From: Campylobacterota bacterium
GTDB taxonomy: Bacteria > Campylobacterota > Campylobacteria > Campylobacterales > Sulfurovaceae
DNA length: 16,524 bases
Assembly (NCBI GenBank): GCA_022600655.1
Contig: JAHZJZ010000064.1
Span: forward strand, 1-16,524
Direction of reading: 5' to 3'
Shown here: one piece after another, positions 7,754 through 14,063 of the stretch
Layout of the letters: every line of letters begins with the position of its first letter
How positions within the stretch are numbered: the stretch's first letter is position 1
Notes under the pieces: model-generated
Told to the model about the DNA's origin: nothing
Seen by the model: only the letters and a program-made list of their open reading frames with translations
The model's database searches: none
Position numbers and translations under genes: made by a program

Positions 7754-8644
7754 CTATACTCCTAAAAGTTTCACTAACCCTTCTGTTTCAGGATATTTTA
7801 ATGCCACTTGTTTTATATATTTTTCTGTCAAAGCTCTATCATTTACAGATTTACCCAACAACATTATATGCCGTTGCAGTCCCGTAAAGTCAAACCAACG
7901 CATAAAGGTAGCATCATCAACATCTAAGCCGATTTTATCTCTAAAGACCAGTGCCAATCGCTCTACATCTCTAGCGTCAAACTCTACAGCAACATCTCGG
8001 AGCAGTGAAACCAAGTCATACGTTACAGCTCCAACTTTAGCATCTTGATAGTCAATAAGCACAATATTATCAGAACATCCAAACATAATGTTTTTTGAGT
8101 GAAAGTCACCATGCACAAAAACATCATACGGCTGGAAAAGAACTTCTGTTGTAATAACTTTAAAGATACTCTCTAGACTCTCTTTTTTCTCATCATCTAA
8201 AGTAACACCAAGATGTTTTTCTAAGTAGAATTCAACCACTGAATCCATCTGGGAACGTAAAAGCTCTTCATCATACAGAGGTAAATCTTCGGTATCTGCA
8301 TTTTGCATCTTCATAATGCTGTCTAAAGCTTGGTTATAAAAAAGTTCAAAGTCATTGTTTATAATATCAAACAGATGCGTATCACCCAAATCCTCCATAA
8401 AAACAAAACCCTCTTTTTTGTTATAGGTAAAAATCTTAGCCACTTTCACCCCTGCCTCATAAAGACGATGCTCTATATCAATAAAAGGTTCAACACTCTC
8501 TTTACAACAAGAGGCATCCATCACAATCCCACTGTGCATAGAGCTTTTAAGTCTATAAATCTTTTTAGAATTTTCTTTGGAAGAGATAAGTTCTAACTCT
8601 CCTTCACAATCAATACGCTCTAGCCATGCTTCTATTTTATCCAT
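7754..8644 (-). CDS. AmgK-like APH-fold sugar kinase (phosphotransferase family)
   Basis: A 296-residue protein of the aminoglycoside-phosphotransferase (choline kinase) fold. The catalytic loop VHGDFHSKN is at 177-185 and the metal-binding IDYQDAKVGAVTYDLVSLLRD at 197-217. The second motif, with a later WFDFTGLQRHIMLLGK, closely resembles AmgK, the kinase that phosphorylates N-acetylmuramate/N-acetylglucosamine at the anomeric carbon for peptidoglycan recycling. AmgK normally works with the nucleotidyltransferase MurU, which is not in the window, so the substrate stays uncertain. Antibiotic resistance is unlikely given this similarity and the housekeeping setting. Its stop abuts the lptE start. 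A GGAAA ribosome site precedes the ATG. It is now first in the operon, since the accessory block sits between it and leuS. Confidence 0.82.
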   Translation of the reverse strand: MDKIEAWLERIDCEGELELISSKENSKKIYRLKSSMHSGIVMDASCCKESVEPFIDIEHRLYEAGVKVAKIFTYNKKEGFVFMEDLGDTHLFDIINNDFELFYNQALDSIMKMQNADTEDLPLYDEELLRSQMDSVVEFYLEKHLGVTLDDEKKESLESIFKVITTEVLFQPYDVFVHGDFHSKNIMFGCSDNIVLIDYQDAKVGAVTYDLVSLLRDVAVEFDARDVERLALVFRDKIGLDVDDATFMRWFDFTGLQRHIMLLGKSVNDRALTEKYIKQVALKYPETEGLVKLLGV

Positions 8645-8773
8645 TGGTGTTTCCTGTGTTATCTTTTTACTGTTCTATATAACCTTACTTTTATCAATAT
8701 ACCTCTTAATTGGAGTTTAAAACTATTCTTTGCTTGAAAATATTTTAACCTGAGTTCGACAGAGTATCATCTC

Positions 8774-8802
8774 TTCTTAAAATAGAAAAACTATGCTATA
8801 AT
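8774..8802 (+). promoter_or_regulatory. Extended -10 promoter for the AAA_14/DUF4143 ATPase gene
   Basis: TGC-TATAAT at 8794-8802 is a full extended -10, with a weak TTCTTA -35 at 8774-8779 (17-base spacer). The coding start follows 33 bases later with only an A-rich leader and no clear Shine-Dalgarno. The rest of the 190-base divergent gap (8645-8834) holds no gene that I can see. Confidence 0.6.
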
Positions 8803-8834
8803 TGTTAATTAATAACTAACAAAAAAGAAAAAAT

Positions 8835-10034
8835 ATGTTAACTAATCTTGTAAAACTTGAAAAAAGAATCCGAAAAGAGCTAAAAAGTTCCTACAGACGC
8901 TACTTTTTTGATACCGTAGATTTTTCATCACAGATGATTGCCGTTGTGGGTTCTCGTGGTGTGGGGAAAACAACTTTTTTACTCCAATATCTAAAAGATT
9001 TAAAGGAGCAGTATCCTGCACATAAATCACTCTATTTTTCGTATGATTACCCAACCAATGTCGATATAAAACTCTATGAGTTAGCAGAAGAGTTTGCAAA
9101 AGTTGGTGGTGAATATCTATTGCTTGATGAGATTCATAAGTACAAAAACTTTGCACTAGACTTAAAAGCCATCTATGACTTTCACCCCAAAATAAAAGTT
9201 GTCTTTACAGGTTCATGTGCCACTTCTATCTATAATTCACAAGCTGATTTAAGTCGTAGAGCTGTTTTATATCACATGAATGGACTCTCTTATCGAGAGT
9301 TTTTAGAGTTAACACTAGATAAAAAGCTACCCTCCTTTTCAGTAGAAGAAATTTGTAGTAACAGTGTCTCCATCGTAGATAAACTAAATGAAGAGTTTAT
9401 CCCTTTAGAGTATTTTGAAGAGTATCTAAAACATGGTTACTACCCTTTTTACTTTAGTGATAAAAACAACTATCTCAAACAATTAACTGCTGTTGTCAAT
9501 CTAACAATTGATGTAGACTTAGTAATGCTAGGCTACATCAAACCAACCTTTGCCAATAAGTTAAAAAAACTTCTCAATGTCATCTGTTATAGTAAACCCT
9601 TTGAGTTAAATATCACGAAAGTATCAGCAAATATCGAAGTGAGTCGAAACACACTCTATGCCTACTTGGGGCATTTAAAAAAAGGGGACTTACTAACGGT
9701 AGTCGCTGACAATAAAAAAGGCTTAAGCTCTTTGAGCAAACCTGAAAAACTCTATTTGAACAATACCAACCTTAACTATGCTCTTTGTGAAAATCCTGAA
9801 ATAGGTACGATAAGAGAGGGCTTTTTTGCTAATCAACTTCAAGAGAGTCATGAGCTTACCAGCAGTAAAAATGGTGATTTTATTGTCAATGGTAAGTATA
9901 CTTTTGAAATTGGTGGGAAAAACAAGGGCTTCAAACAGATAAAAGATATAGAAAATGCTTTTGTCGTTCAAGATACAGACAACACAGAGGATAACCGTAA
10001 AATTCCTCTTTGGTTGTTTGGGTTTTTGTATTAA
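8835..10034 (+). CDS. ATP-binding protein of the AAA_14/DUF4143 family
   Basis: A 399-residue STAND-like P-loop ATPase. Walker A GSRGVGKT is at 39-46, Walker B YLLLDEIH at 94-101, sensor-like VVFTGSC at 122-128, and the family block ADLSRRAVLYHMNGLSYREF at 137-156, with its conserved Arg pair. Residues about 250-290 (ITKVSANIEVSRNTLYAYLGHLKK) look like a winged helix. The C-terminal DUF4143 part ends with a strand pattern D348...FEIGGKNKGFKQI (357-369), a PD-(D/E)xK-like arrangement typical of the family. Function in this widespread family is poorly known; a DNA-linked or conflict role is often suggested. It stands alone, plus-strand, divergent from the AmgK-like kinase and convergent with the large NACHT gene, and is probably an accessory insertion. 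Confidence 0.85.
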   Translation: MLTNLVKLEKRIRKELKSSYRRYFFDTVDFSSQMIAVVGSRGVGKTTFLLQYLKDLKEQYPAHKSLYFSYDYPTNVDIKLYELAEEFAKVGGEYLLLDEIHKYKNFALDLKAIYDFHPKIKVVFTGSCATSIYNSQADLSRRAVLYHMNGLSYREFLELTLDKKLPSFSVEEICSNSVSIVDKLNEEFIPLEYFEEYLKHGYYPFYFSDKNNYLKQLTAVVNLTIDVDLVMLGYIKPTFANKLKKLLNVICYSKPFELNITKVSANIEVSRNTLYAYLGHLKKGDLLTVVADNKKGLSSLSKPEKLYLNNTNLNYALCENPEIGTIREGFFANQLQESHELTSSKNGDFIVNGKYTFEIGGKNKGFKQIKDIENAFVVQDTDNTEDNRKIPLWLFGFLY

Positions 10035-10061
10035 ACATCTCAATTATACTATAATATCCAT

Positions 10062-10130
10062 GGTCGGTAAACCGACCCTACGCGATGCCCCACCAAAACA
10101 ATGCACCCCTGTAGGGTCGATTTATCGACC
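10062..10130. repeat. REPIN/BIME-like element: two inverted REP hairpins with GTAG feet
   Basis: The left arm 10062-10077 is a perfect 7-bp stem with an AA loop (ggtcggt/accgacc), followed by CTAC at 10078-10081. The right arm has GTAG at 10111-10114, then a perfect 7-bp stem with a TT loop at 10115-10130 (ggtcgat/atcgacc). The arms are inverted copies of each other, differing by one compensated stem pair. The GTAG tetranucleotide 5' of a hairpin is the mark of REP sequences mobilised by REP-associated tyrosine transposases (RAYTs, IS200/IS605-like). It lies between convergent genes, where it may also slow transcription, though no T-run follows. The whole 114-base gap holds nothing else. Confidence 0.8.
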
Positions 10131-10148
10131 AATAGACACAAAAAACAG

Positions 10149-13100
10149 CTACCCCAACTCCTCCACCAACCCATCAATAAGTTTTTCAAATGCTTTTCTA
10201 TCTTCATTGGTTTCATAGTCAAACCAAGATTTGATTTCTGGGATATCGAAGAGGTTGTTTTTTAGACCGTCAATTAGTAAACCATTTAGTGAATAAAATA
10301 TATCTTTTAGAACATTTTCTCCAAAATTTCCAATATATGTTACTTTAGGCATTCCATAAGATTTGGCACCAAACCTTTTCAATAAAGGCTCAGGCAGTAT
10401 AGCGTATCTTGCAATCGTAAGAGTGGAAATAGTAAGTTCTGCAAGTTGTAGTTCCCAATTATCAGCATAAACATTGCGAAAATCACTATTACTTATGGAC
10501 ACATTATTTTGAAAAATACAATTTGAAAAATTGATATTTCTTAAGTTTGAGTCTACTATGTGTACTCCTGTAAAAATTGAATAAGAAAAGTCTAAATCCT
10601 TAAAATACATTCCTCTTAAGAATAGTTGTATATTTTTAAAACCTTTAAAATATTTCCCTGCCCATTTAGGACTATTATTTACCGAATAAAAACGCCATCC
10701 ACCTATCATTGGTGATAAGTTATCAGGACACTCCAACCTCCCATTAAAAAACCTCCTCTCCTCAGGAATATCATCATGCAACAAATTCCCAATAACCAAA
10801 GCCAACCACTTATCCATATCAGGTGGGAAATCACTCATTTGAGCATTCTGAATAATCGTTAATTCTTCATCAAACAAAGCTGTTCGAGGTTTAGTTTTAG
10901 CCATCATCAGTGTCGTTTTAGAGTCAATAACCTTAACAGCCAACTCCATAATCTTCTCAATCTCTCTCTGTCCTATCGCCCACTCTTCAAGTAGTTCGGT
11001 AGGGGCATGTGACTGACTGCCTACCTCAACATTGTCAAACCATTTTAAATCGATATGGCTACTATAGAGCGTATTATGATCCTCCGTTGCCAACGATGCC
11101 AATAGAGGATAGAGCAGTTTTCGTTTTTCAATCACCTCTGCTGTTACCTCTTTGGTCGCTGTCTCTTTCAGTAGTCGAATTAACTCTTTGAAAAACTCTA
11201 CTGTCTGTTCAGTTGGTTCACCCAGTACCAGTTTGCTTCGTGCTGTGTCGATATCGCTCTTTTTATCTAAGGCATATTTGATAAACACCTTTAGATAATA
11301 CTCAGCCAAGAGTATCTCTGCAAAAGATTGATGCTGAAAATGTAGGTTATTGTCCTCTTCACCAAAATAGGAGTGTGACAGAAACTGTAGCTCCGTTACA
11401 CCCTCATTTTTATAACGCTCTAATATCTCTCTATCTGACTCTCGTCTGTTCTCACCATCAAGTACTCTACAGATATCGGCTTTGTTCAATATCCCCTGTT
11501 TTCCCTGCTGTCGCTCATACATCCATAAAGATGCAATGGAGTGGAGAATATTTCGGTAGTGTATCTCTTCGGTGTGGTTGACTTGGTGGCTTTTGTCACC
11601 AATATATTTTGCCTCTTTGGTCAGCAGATTAATAAACGAAAGATAGACCCCAATCTTACCAATCACCAAAAAGTCAATATTGTGTGTAATCAACTGATAA
11701 ATCATATAGGCAAAAATCGGTCGCCTTAGCTCCTCTCGGGAAAGAGTCTTCTCTTCTAAAAGCTTTTGATAGATGTTTATCGGTTCATCCTGTTTGATAC
11801 TCTCTAAAATCTCCTCAGCAAAACCTGTGGCACAGACCTCTTCTAGTACCTTACTGCTTTTTAGTGTATCATAGAGCCAAGCGTTAAACTGCTCTTCTTT
11901 AAAGCCATAGAGTGAGATATATTGGGCTATCTCATCACCATTCTCATCAAGTATGCTATGAGGTTTACACGCTTTTATAATATCCTCTAATCCTTCGGAA
12001 AATGGTCGAGAGGTGACGATGACTCTATTGTCTCTACGGTGTTCTCTATCGATATTTTGAATGTTTTGAATGGAGGCGATGACCTTTTCTATCTTGGATT
12101 TAGTCAACTCACCACTCTCATCGAGTGAGTCGATAAGGAAAATGTATTTTTTCTTGCTAAACTCCTCATCATCTATCCGTATGCTATACTCATCAAGTAA
12201 AAAACTGGCAATGACACCCAATGAACCATCACTAGAGTAGTTGGCAAAGTTTCGTAGATTGAAATAGATAGGGAAGTACCCCTCTTTGGTTTCGGTATAG
12301 GCTTTGGCGAGTCGTGAAGCGTATTGTCGTAAAAATACCGACTTACCTTTACCAAAGTCGGCGATAGTAAAGAGAATATTTTTGAGACAGTTAACACTTT
12401 GCGTACATTCATTAAAATACTCCTCTATCAGATTCTCAATAGGTTGCAACGATGTCTCTAACTCCTCATGCTCTCTCTGCTCCTCTTCTGCTTTACGGTT
12501 TGGTTTGGTTGTTCTCTCTTTCTCAAACAGCTTCGAAACAGGTTGCCACTGTGCAAAGGTCTCTTCGTATTTAAGCGACTCATTCTCTTTAAACCCAATG
12601 GTACGCAGAGCATACATATCCCAAAGCAGTTTAGACTCTTTAGATTTAAAAAGAAAGGCTTTTACCTCCTCTTTATGCTTCTCATAATCCTCACTGCCAA
12701 AAGTTTCGATAATGGTAGATTCAATATTTTCATTAAAATCTCTAGTAAAACTTTTAATCGTCACACTATGCACATCCAGCAAATAGAGTATCTTCTCCAT
12801 CTGCTCTTTAACAAAAACAACAATAGGGTGATACTGTGGGGTGAAGATAGTTAAGATATTCTCTTCTGAAAAAGCAGTGTTCTCGCTGTTTAGGTTATAT
12901 ACAATAAGGTCAACAAGAGAGTTGACATTCTCTACCTGTATCGCCTCTTCATTGAGAGCTTCAAGAGATTTTCCCACCTGAATAAGTGAAGCTTTTAGAT
13001 AAGTCGATGCACCAAAATCTTCCAGCTTCTCTTTAGTCAGCTTATCAAAATAGCCATCTATCGTATCTTGGGCAAAGAGCTTCACCAAAACAGCAACCGT

Positions 13101-13223
13101 TCCTGTAGCATTGGTGAGTGTCTCTTGACCCGATTTATCAAAATTACTTTTGAGATACCCAGCTGTGTTTTTTAGTGTATTTGGTAGAACTTTTGCGATT
13201 TTTTCGGCTGTTGTTTTTTTCAT
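10149..13223 (-). CDS. Large NACHT-domain STAND protein with C-terminal pentapeptide-like repeats
   Basis: A 1024-residue protein. Residues 1-240 are helical, with a hydrophobic stretch near 41-51, and match no domain I recognise (candidate effector). The NACHT core has Walker A DFGKGKS at 289-295, Walker B YIFLIDSLDES at 360-370 and sensor VIVTSRP at 401-407. A long helical region (to about 800) includes the FQHQSFAEILLAEYY block that closes NACHT modules. Residues about 865-917 form degenerate pentapeptide repeats (LRGMYFKDLDFSYSIF, SNLRNINFSNCIF, NSDFRN), a beta-helix likely to be the sensor. About 107 further residues follow. Bacterial NACHT proteins of this plan act as NLR-like sensors in phage defence; that role is inferred here. 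The gene has its own strong promoter and a GGGGGAG ribosome site. Base composition falls sharply over the repeat part. Confidence 0.88.
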   Translation of the reverse strand: MKKTTAEKIAKVLPNTLKNTAGYLKSNFDKSGQETLTNATGTVAVLVKLFAQDTIDGYFDKLTKEKLEDFGASTYLKASLIQVGKSLEALNEEAIQVENVNSLVDLIVYNLNSENTAFSEENILTIFTPQYHPIVVFVKEQMEKILYLLDVHSVTIKSFTRDFNENIESTIIETFGSEDYEKHKEEVKAFLFKSKESKLLWDMYALRTIGFKENESLKYEETFAQWQPVSKLFEKERTTKPNRKAEEEQREHEELETSLQPIENLIEEYFNECTQSVNCLKNILFTIADFGKGKSVFLRQYASRLAKAYTETKEGYFPIYFNLRNFANYSSDGSLGVIASFLLDEYSIRIDDEEFSKKKYIFLIDSLDESGELTKSKIEKVIASIQNIQNIDREHRRDNRVIVTSRPFSEGLEDIIKACKPHSILDENGDEIAQYISLYGFKEEQFNAWLYDTLKSSKVLEEVCATGFAEEILESIKQDEPINIYQKLLEEKTLSREELRRPIFAYMIYQLITHNIDFLVIGKIGVYLSFINLLTKEAKYIGDKSHQVNHTEEIHYRNILHSIASLWMYERQQGKQGILNKADICRVLDGENRRESDREILERYKNEGVTELQFLSHSYFGEEDNNLHFQHQSFAEILLAEYYLKVFIKYALDKKSDIDTARSKLVLGEPTEQTVEFFKELIRLLKETATKEVTAEVIEKRKLLYPLLASLATEDHNTLYSSHIDLKWFDNVEVGSQSHAPTELLEEWAIGQREIEKIMELAVKVIDSKTTLMMAKTKPRTALFDEELTIIQNAQMSDFPPDMDKWLALVIGNLLHDDIPEERRFFNGRLECPDNLSPMIGGWRFYSVNNSPKWAGKYFKGFKNIQLFLRGMYFKDLDFSYSIFTGVHIVDSNLRNINFSNCIFQNNVSISNSDFRNVYADNWELQLAELTISTLTIARYAILPEPLLKRFGAKSYGMPKVTYIGNFGENVLKDIFYSLNGLLIDGLKNNLFDIPEIKSWFDYETNEDRKAFEKLIDGLVEELG

Positions 13224-13250
13224 CTATCTCCCCCTAGCTTCTATAGGGAG

Positions 13251-13279
13251 ATTATACTATTTTGTTAAAGATAAATCAA
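13251..13279 (-). promoter_or_regulatory. Sigma70-type promoter of the large NACHT gene
   Basis: On the minus strand there is a perfect TATAAT at 13256-13251 and TTGATT at 13279-13274 (4 of 6 to the -35 consensus) with an ideal 17-base spacer. The ATG at 13223 follows 27 bases after the -10, giving a short leader with a GGGGGAG ribosome site four bases before the start. It is divergent from the HigB/HigA promoter region, so the two could share regulation. Confidence 0.68.
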
Positions 13280-13333
13280 AAATTTTATAAAATATGACAA
13301 TTTGACATGTTTTTAATAATTTATATTTTTATA

Positions 13334-13342
13334 TGTTATTAT
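13334..13342 (+). promoter_or_regulatory. Extended -10 promoter candidate for the HigB/HigA operon
   Basis: TGT-TATTAT at 13334-13342 matches an extended -10 with one mismatch in the hexamer. No -35 at proper spacing is present; a TTGACA at 13302-13307 lies too far upstream to pair with it, but could pair with TATTTT at 13324-13329 (16-base spacer). Transcription from either would include the leader ORF and its strong ribosome site. Confidence 0.35.
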
Positions 13343-13371
13343 TTTTTAATCGAATAGTTAAGGAGTTACAA

Positions 13372-13419
13372 ATGAAACATAGAAGAAAAGTTAACTTTAA
13401 TGTTAACTTGTTATTATGA
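13372..13419 (+). CDS. Putative 15-codon leader peptide overlapping the HigB start
   Basis: The ORF MKHRRKVNFNVNLLL has the best ribosome site of this locus (AAGGAG at 13360-13365, six bases before its ATG). Its TGA stop overlaps the HigB-like gene's ATG (ATGA, 13416-13419), while that start has no Shine-Dalgarno of its own. This suggests translational coupling, with ribosomes ending the leader and re-initiating on the toxin gene. The product may have no function. It is too short for composition evidence, so the call rests on the ribosome site and the overlap. Confidence 0.4.
   Translation: MKHRRKVNFNVNLLL
13387..13407. promoter_or_regulatory. Operator candidate: two GTTAAC sites before higB
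   Basis: Bases 13387-13398 are a perfect 12-bp palindrome (aaagttaacttt), and a second GTTAAC lies at 13402-13407, 12 bases centre to centre, about one helical turn. Both sit within the leader ORF, just before the toxin start. HigA-type Xre antitoxins bind short palindromes near their own promoter, so this is a reasonable autoregulation site. Confidence 0.4.
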
Positions 13420-13760
13420 AAGAAGTAGTTTTTTATAAACTATCTTCAGGTAAAAGCCCTATTGAAGATTTTTTAAACAGTCTATCTTCCAAAGAAGCAC
13501 AGAAAGTAACTTGGGTACTGAGTTTAATTGAAGAGTTAGAACAGGTATCTACAAAATATTACAAGCACCTAAGCAATACAGATGGTATAGTTGAAATACG
13601 TGTACAAATCGCTAAAAACCATTTTAGACTATTAGGATTTGAACATAATGGCAAATTTATAGTATTAACCAATGGCTTTAAAAAGAAAGACCAAAAAGTA
13701 CCAAAGTCTGAAATAGATTTAGCACAGCAACGAAGAAAGGAGTACTTAACAGATGAGTGA
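13416..13760 (+). CDS. HigB-like toxin (RelE superfamily, phage Gp49-like)
   Basis: A 114-residue protein with the Gp49/HigB pattern: an N-terminal strand KEVVFYKL, the SPIEDFLNSL helix at 14-23, VEIRVQIAKNHFRLLGFEHNGKFIVLTNGFKKK at about 59-91 in strands, then the KVPKSEIDLAQQRRKEYL helix at 94-111. The EIR, Arg71 and GFKKK residues match family positions used for ribosome-dependent mRNA cleavage. The toxin gene precedes the antitoxin gene and overlaps it by 8 bases, the reversed order typical of higBA. It lies divergent from the large NACHT gene. The toxin looks intact. Confidence 0.88.
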   Translation: MKEVVFYKLSSGKSPIEDFLNSLSSKEAQKVTWVLSLIEELEQVSTKYYKHLSNTDGIVEIRVQIAKNHFRLLGFEHNGKFIVLTNGFKKKDQKVPKSEIDLAQQRRKEYLTDE

Positions 13761-14028
13761 TTTACAAAAATATATAAAACAGAGAAAAAAGAACGATAAA
13801 GCATTTTCTGAAAACTATGATGAAGGCTATAATGAGCTTAAAATCGGTGAACTTCTAAAACAAGCTCGAATAGAATCAGGAATAACGCAAGAAACTTTAG
13901 CTCAACAGTTAAACACAAAAAAGTCAGCCATATCACGCATAGAGAACCATGCCCAAGATATCAAACTTTCTACACTACAAAACTTTGCCCGTATAATGGG
14001 AAAAGAGTTACGAATAGAGCTTATTTGA
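13753..14028 (+). CDS. HigA-like Xre-family antitoxin
   Basis: A 91-residue protein with an N-terminal Lys-rich, acidic segment (1-30) likely to contact the toxin and a helix-turn-helix of Xre/Cro type at about 33-85: IGELLKQARIESGITQETLAQQLNTKKSAISRIE, then LSTLQNFARIMGKELRIEL. It should neutralise the HigB-like partner and repress the operon, perhaps at the GTTAAC sites upstream. Its start overlaps the toxin end by 8 bases, and no independent promoter is visible. It is convergent with leuS, with a hairpin across its stop codon. Confidence 0.9.
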   Translation: MSDLQKYIKQRKKNDKAFSENYDEGYNELKIGELLKQARIESGITQETLAQQLNTKKSAISRIENHAQDIKLSTLQNFARIMGKELRIELI

Positions 14029-14037
14029 AAATAAGCT
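14018..14037. terminator. Hairpin at the higA-leuS convergent junction, possible weak terminator
   Basis: A perfect 9-bp stem (agcttattt/aaataagct) with a two-base GA loop spans the HigA stop codon (14026-14028). It has no T-run on either strand, so a classic Rho-independent terminator is doubtful. Its place between convergent genes is the main reason to list it. The 35-base gap to leuS holds nothing else. Confidence 0.35.
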
Positions 14038-14063
14038 ACTATCCGTTATAAACCTATAGTTTC

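Noticed and set aside
7754..8644. Aminoglycoside resistance kinase
   Set aside because: The APH fold is present, but the IDYQDAxxGxxxYDLVSLLRD and LQRHIxxLG motifs point to the AmgK-like cell-wall sugar kinases, and the gene is in a housekeeping operon.
8842..9156. Minus-strand 104-codon ORF inside the DUF4143 ATPase gene
   Set aside because: It lies opposite the Walker A region of a well-supported gene, with no motif or ribosome site.
10062..10130. CRISPR-like repeat unit or tRNA-like fold
   Set aside because: There are only two arms in inverted, not direct, orientation and no spacers; the GTAG-footed hairpins fit a REPIN better.
12304..12854. Plus-strand ORFs of 127 and 128 codons inside the large NACHT gene
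   Set aside because: Antisense shadows: no family resemblance, no ribosome sites, Cys/Ser/Leu-rich composition typical of the reverse of a Glu/Lys-rich gene.
13228..13250. Inverted repeat CTCCC/GGGAG around the ribosome site of the large NACHT gene, suggesting a hairpin that hides it
   Set aside because: With the -10 at 13251-13256, transcription should begin near 13244, so the pairing arm at 13246-13250 would not be in the RNA, and the stem has two mismatches.
14018..14037. Strong Rho-independent terminator between higA and leuS
   Set aside because: The 9-bp stem is perfect, but no T-run follows on either strand; kept only as a low-confidence hairpin.
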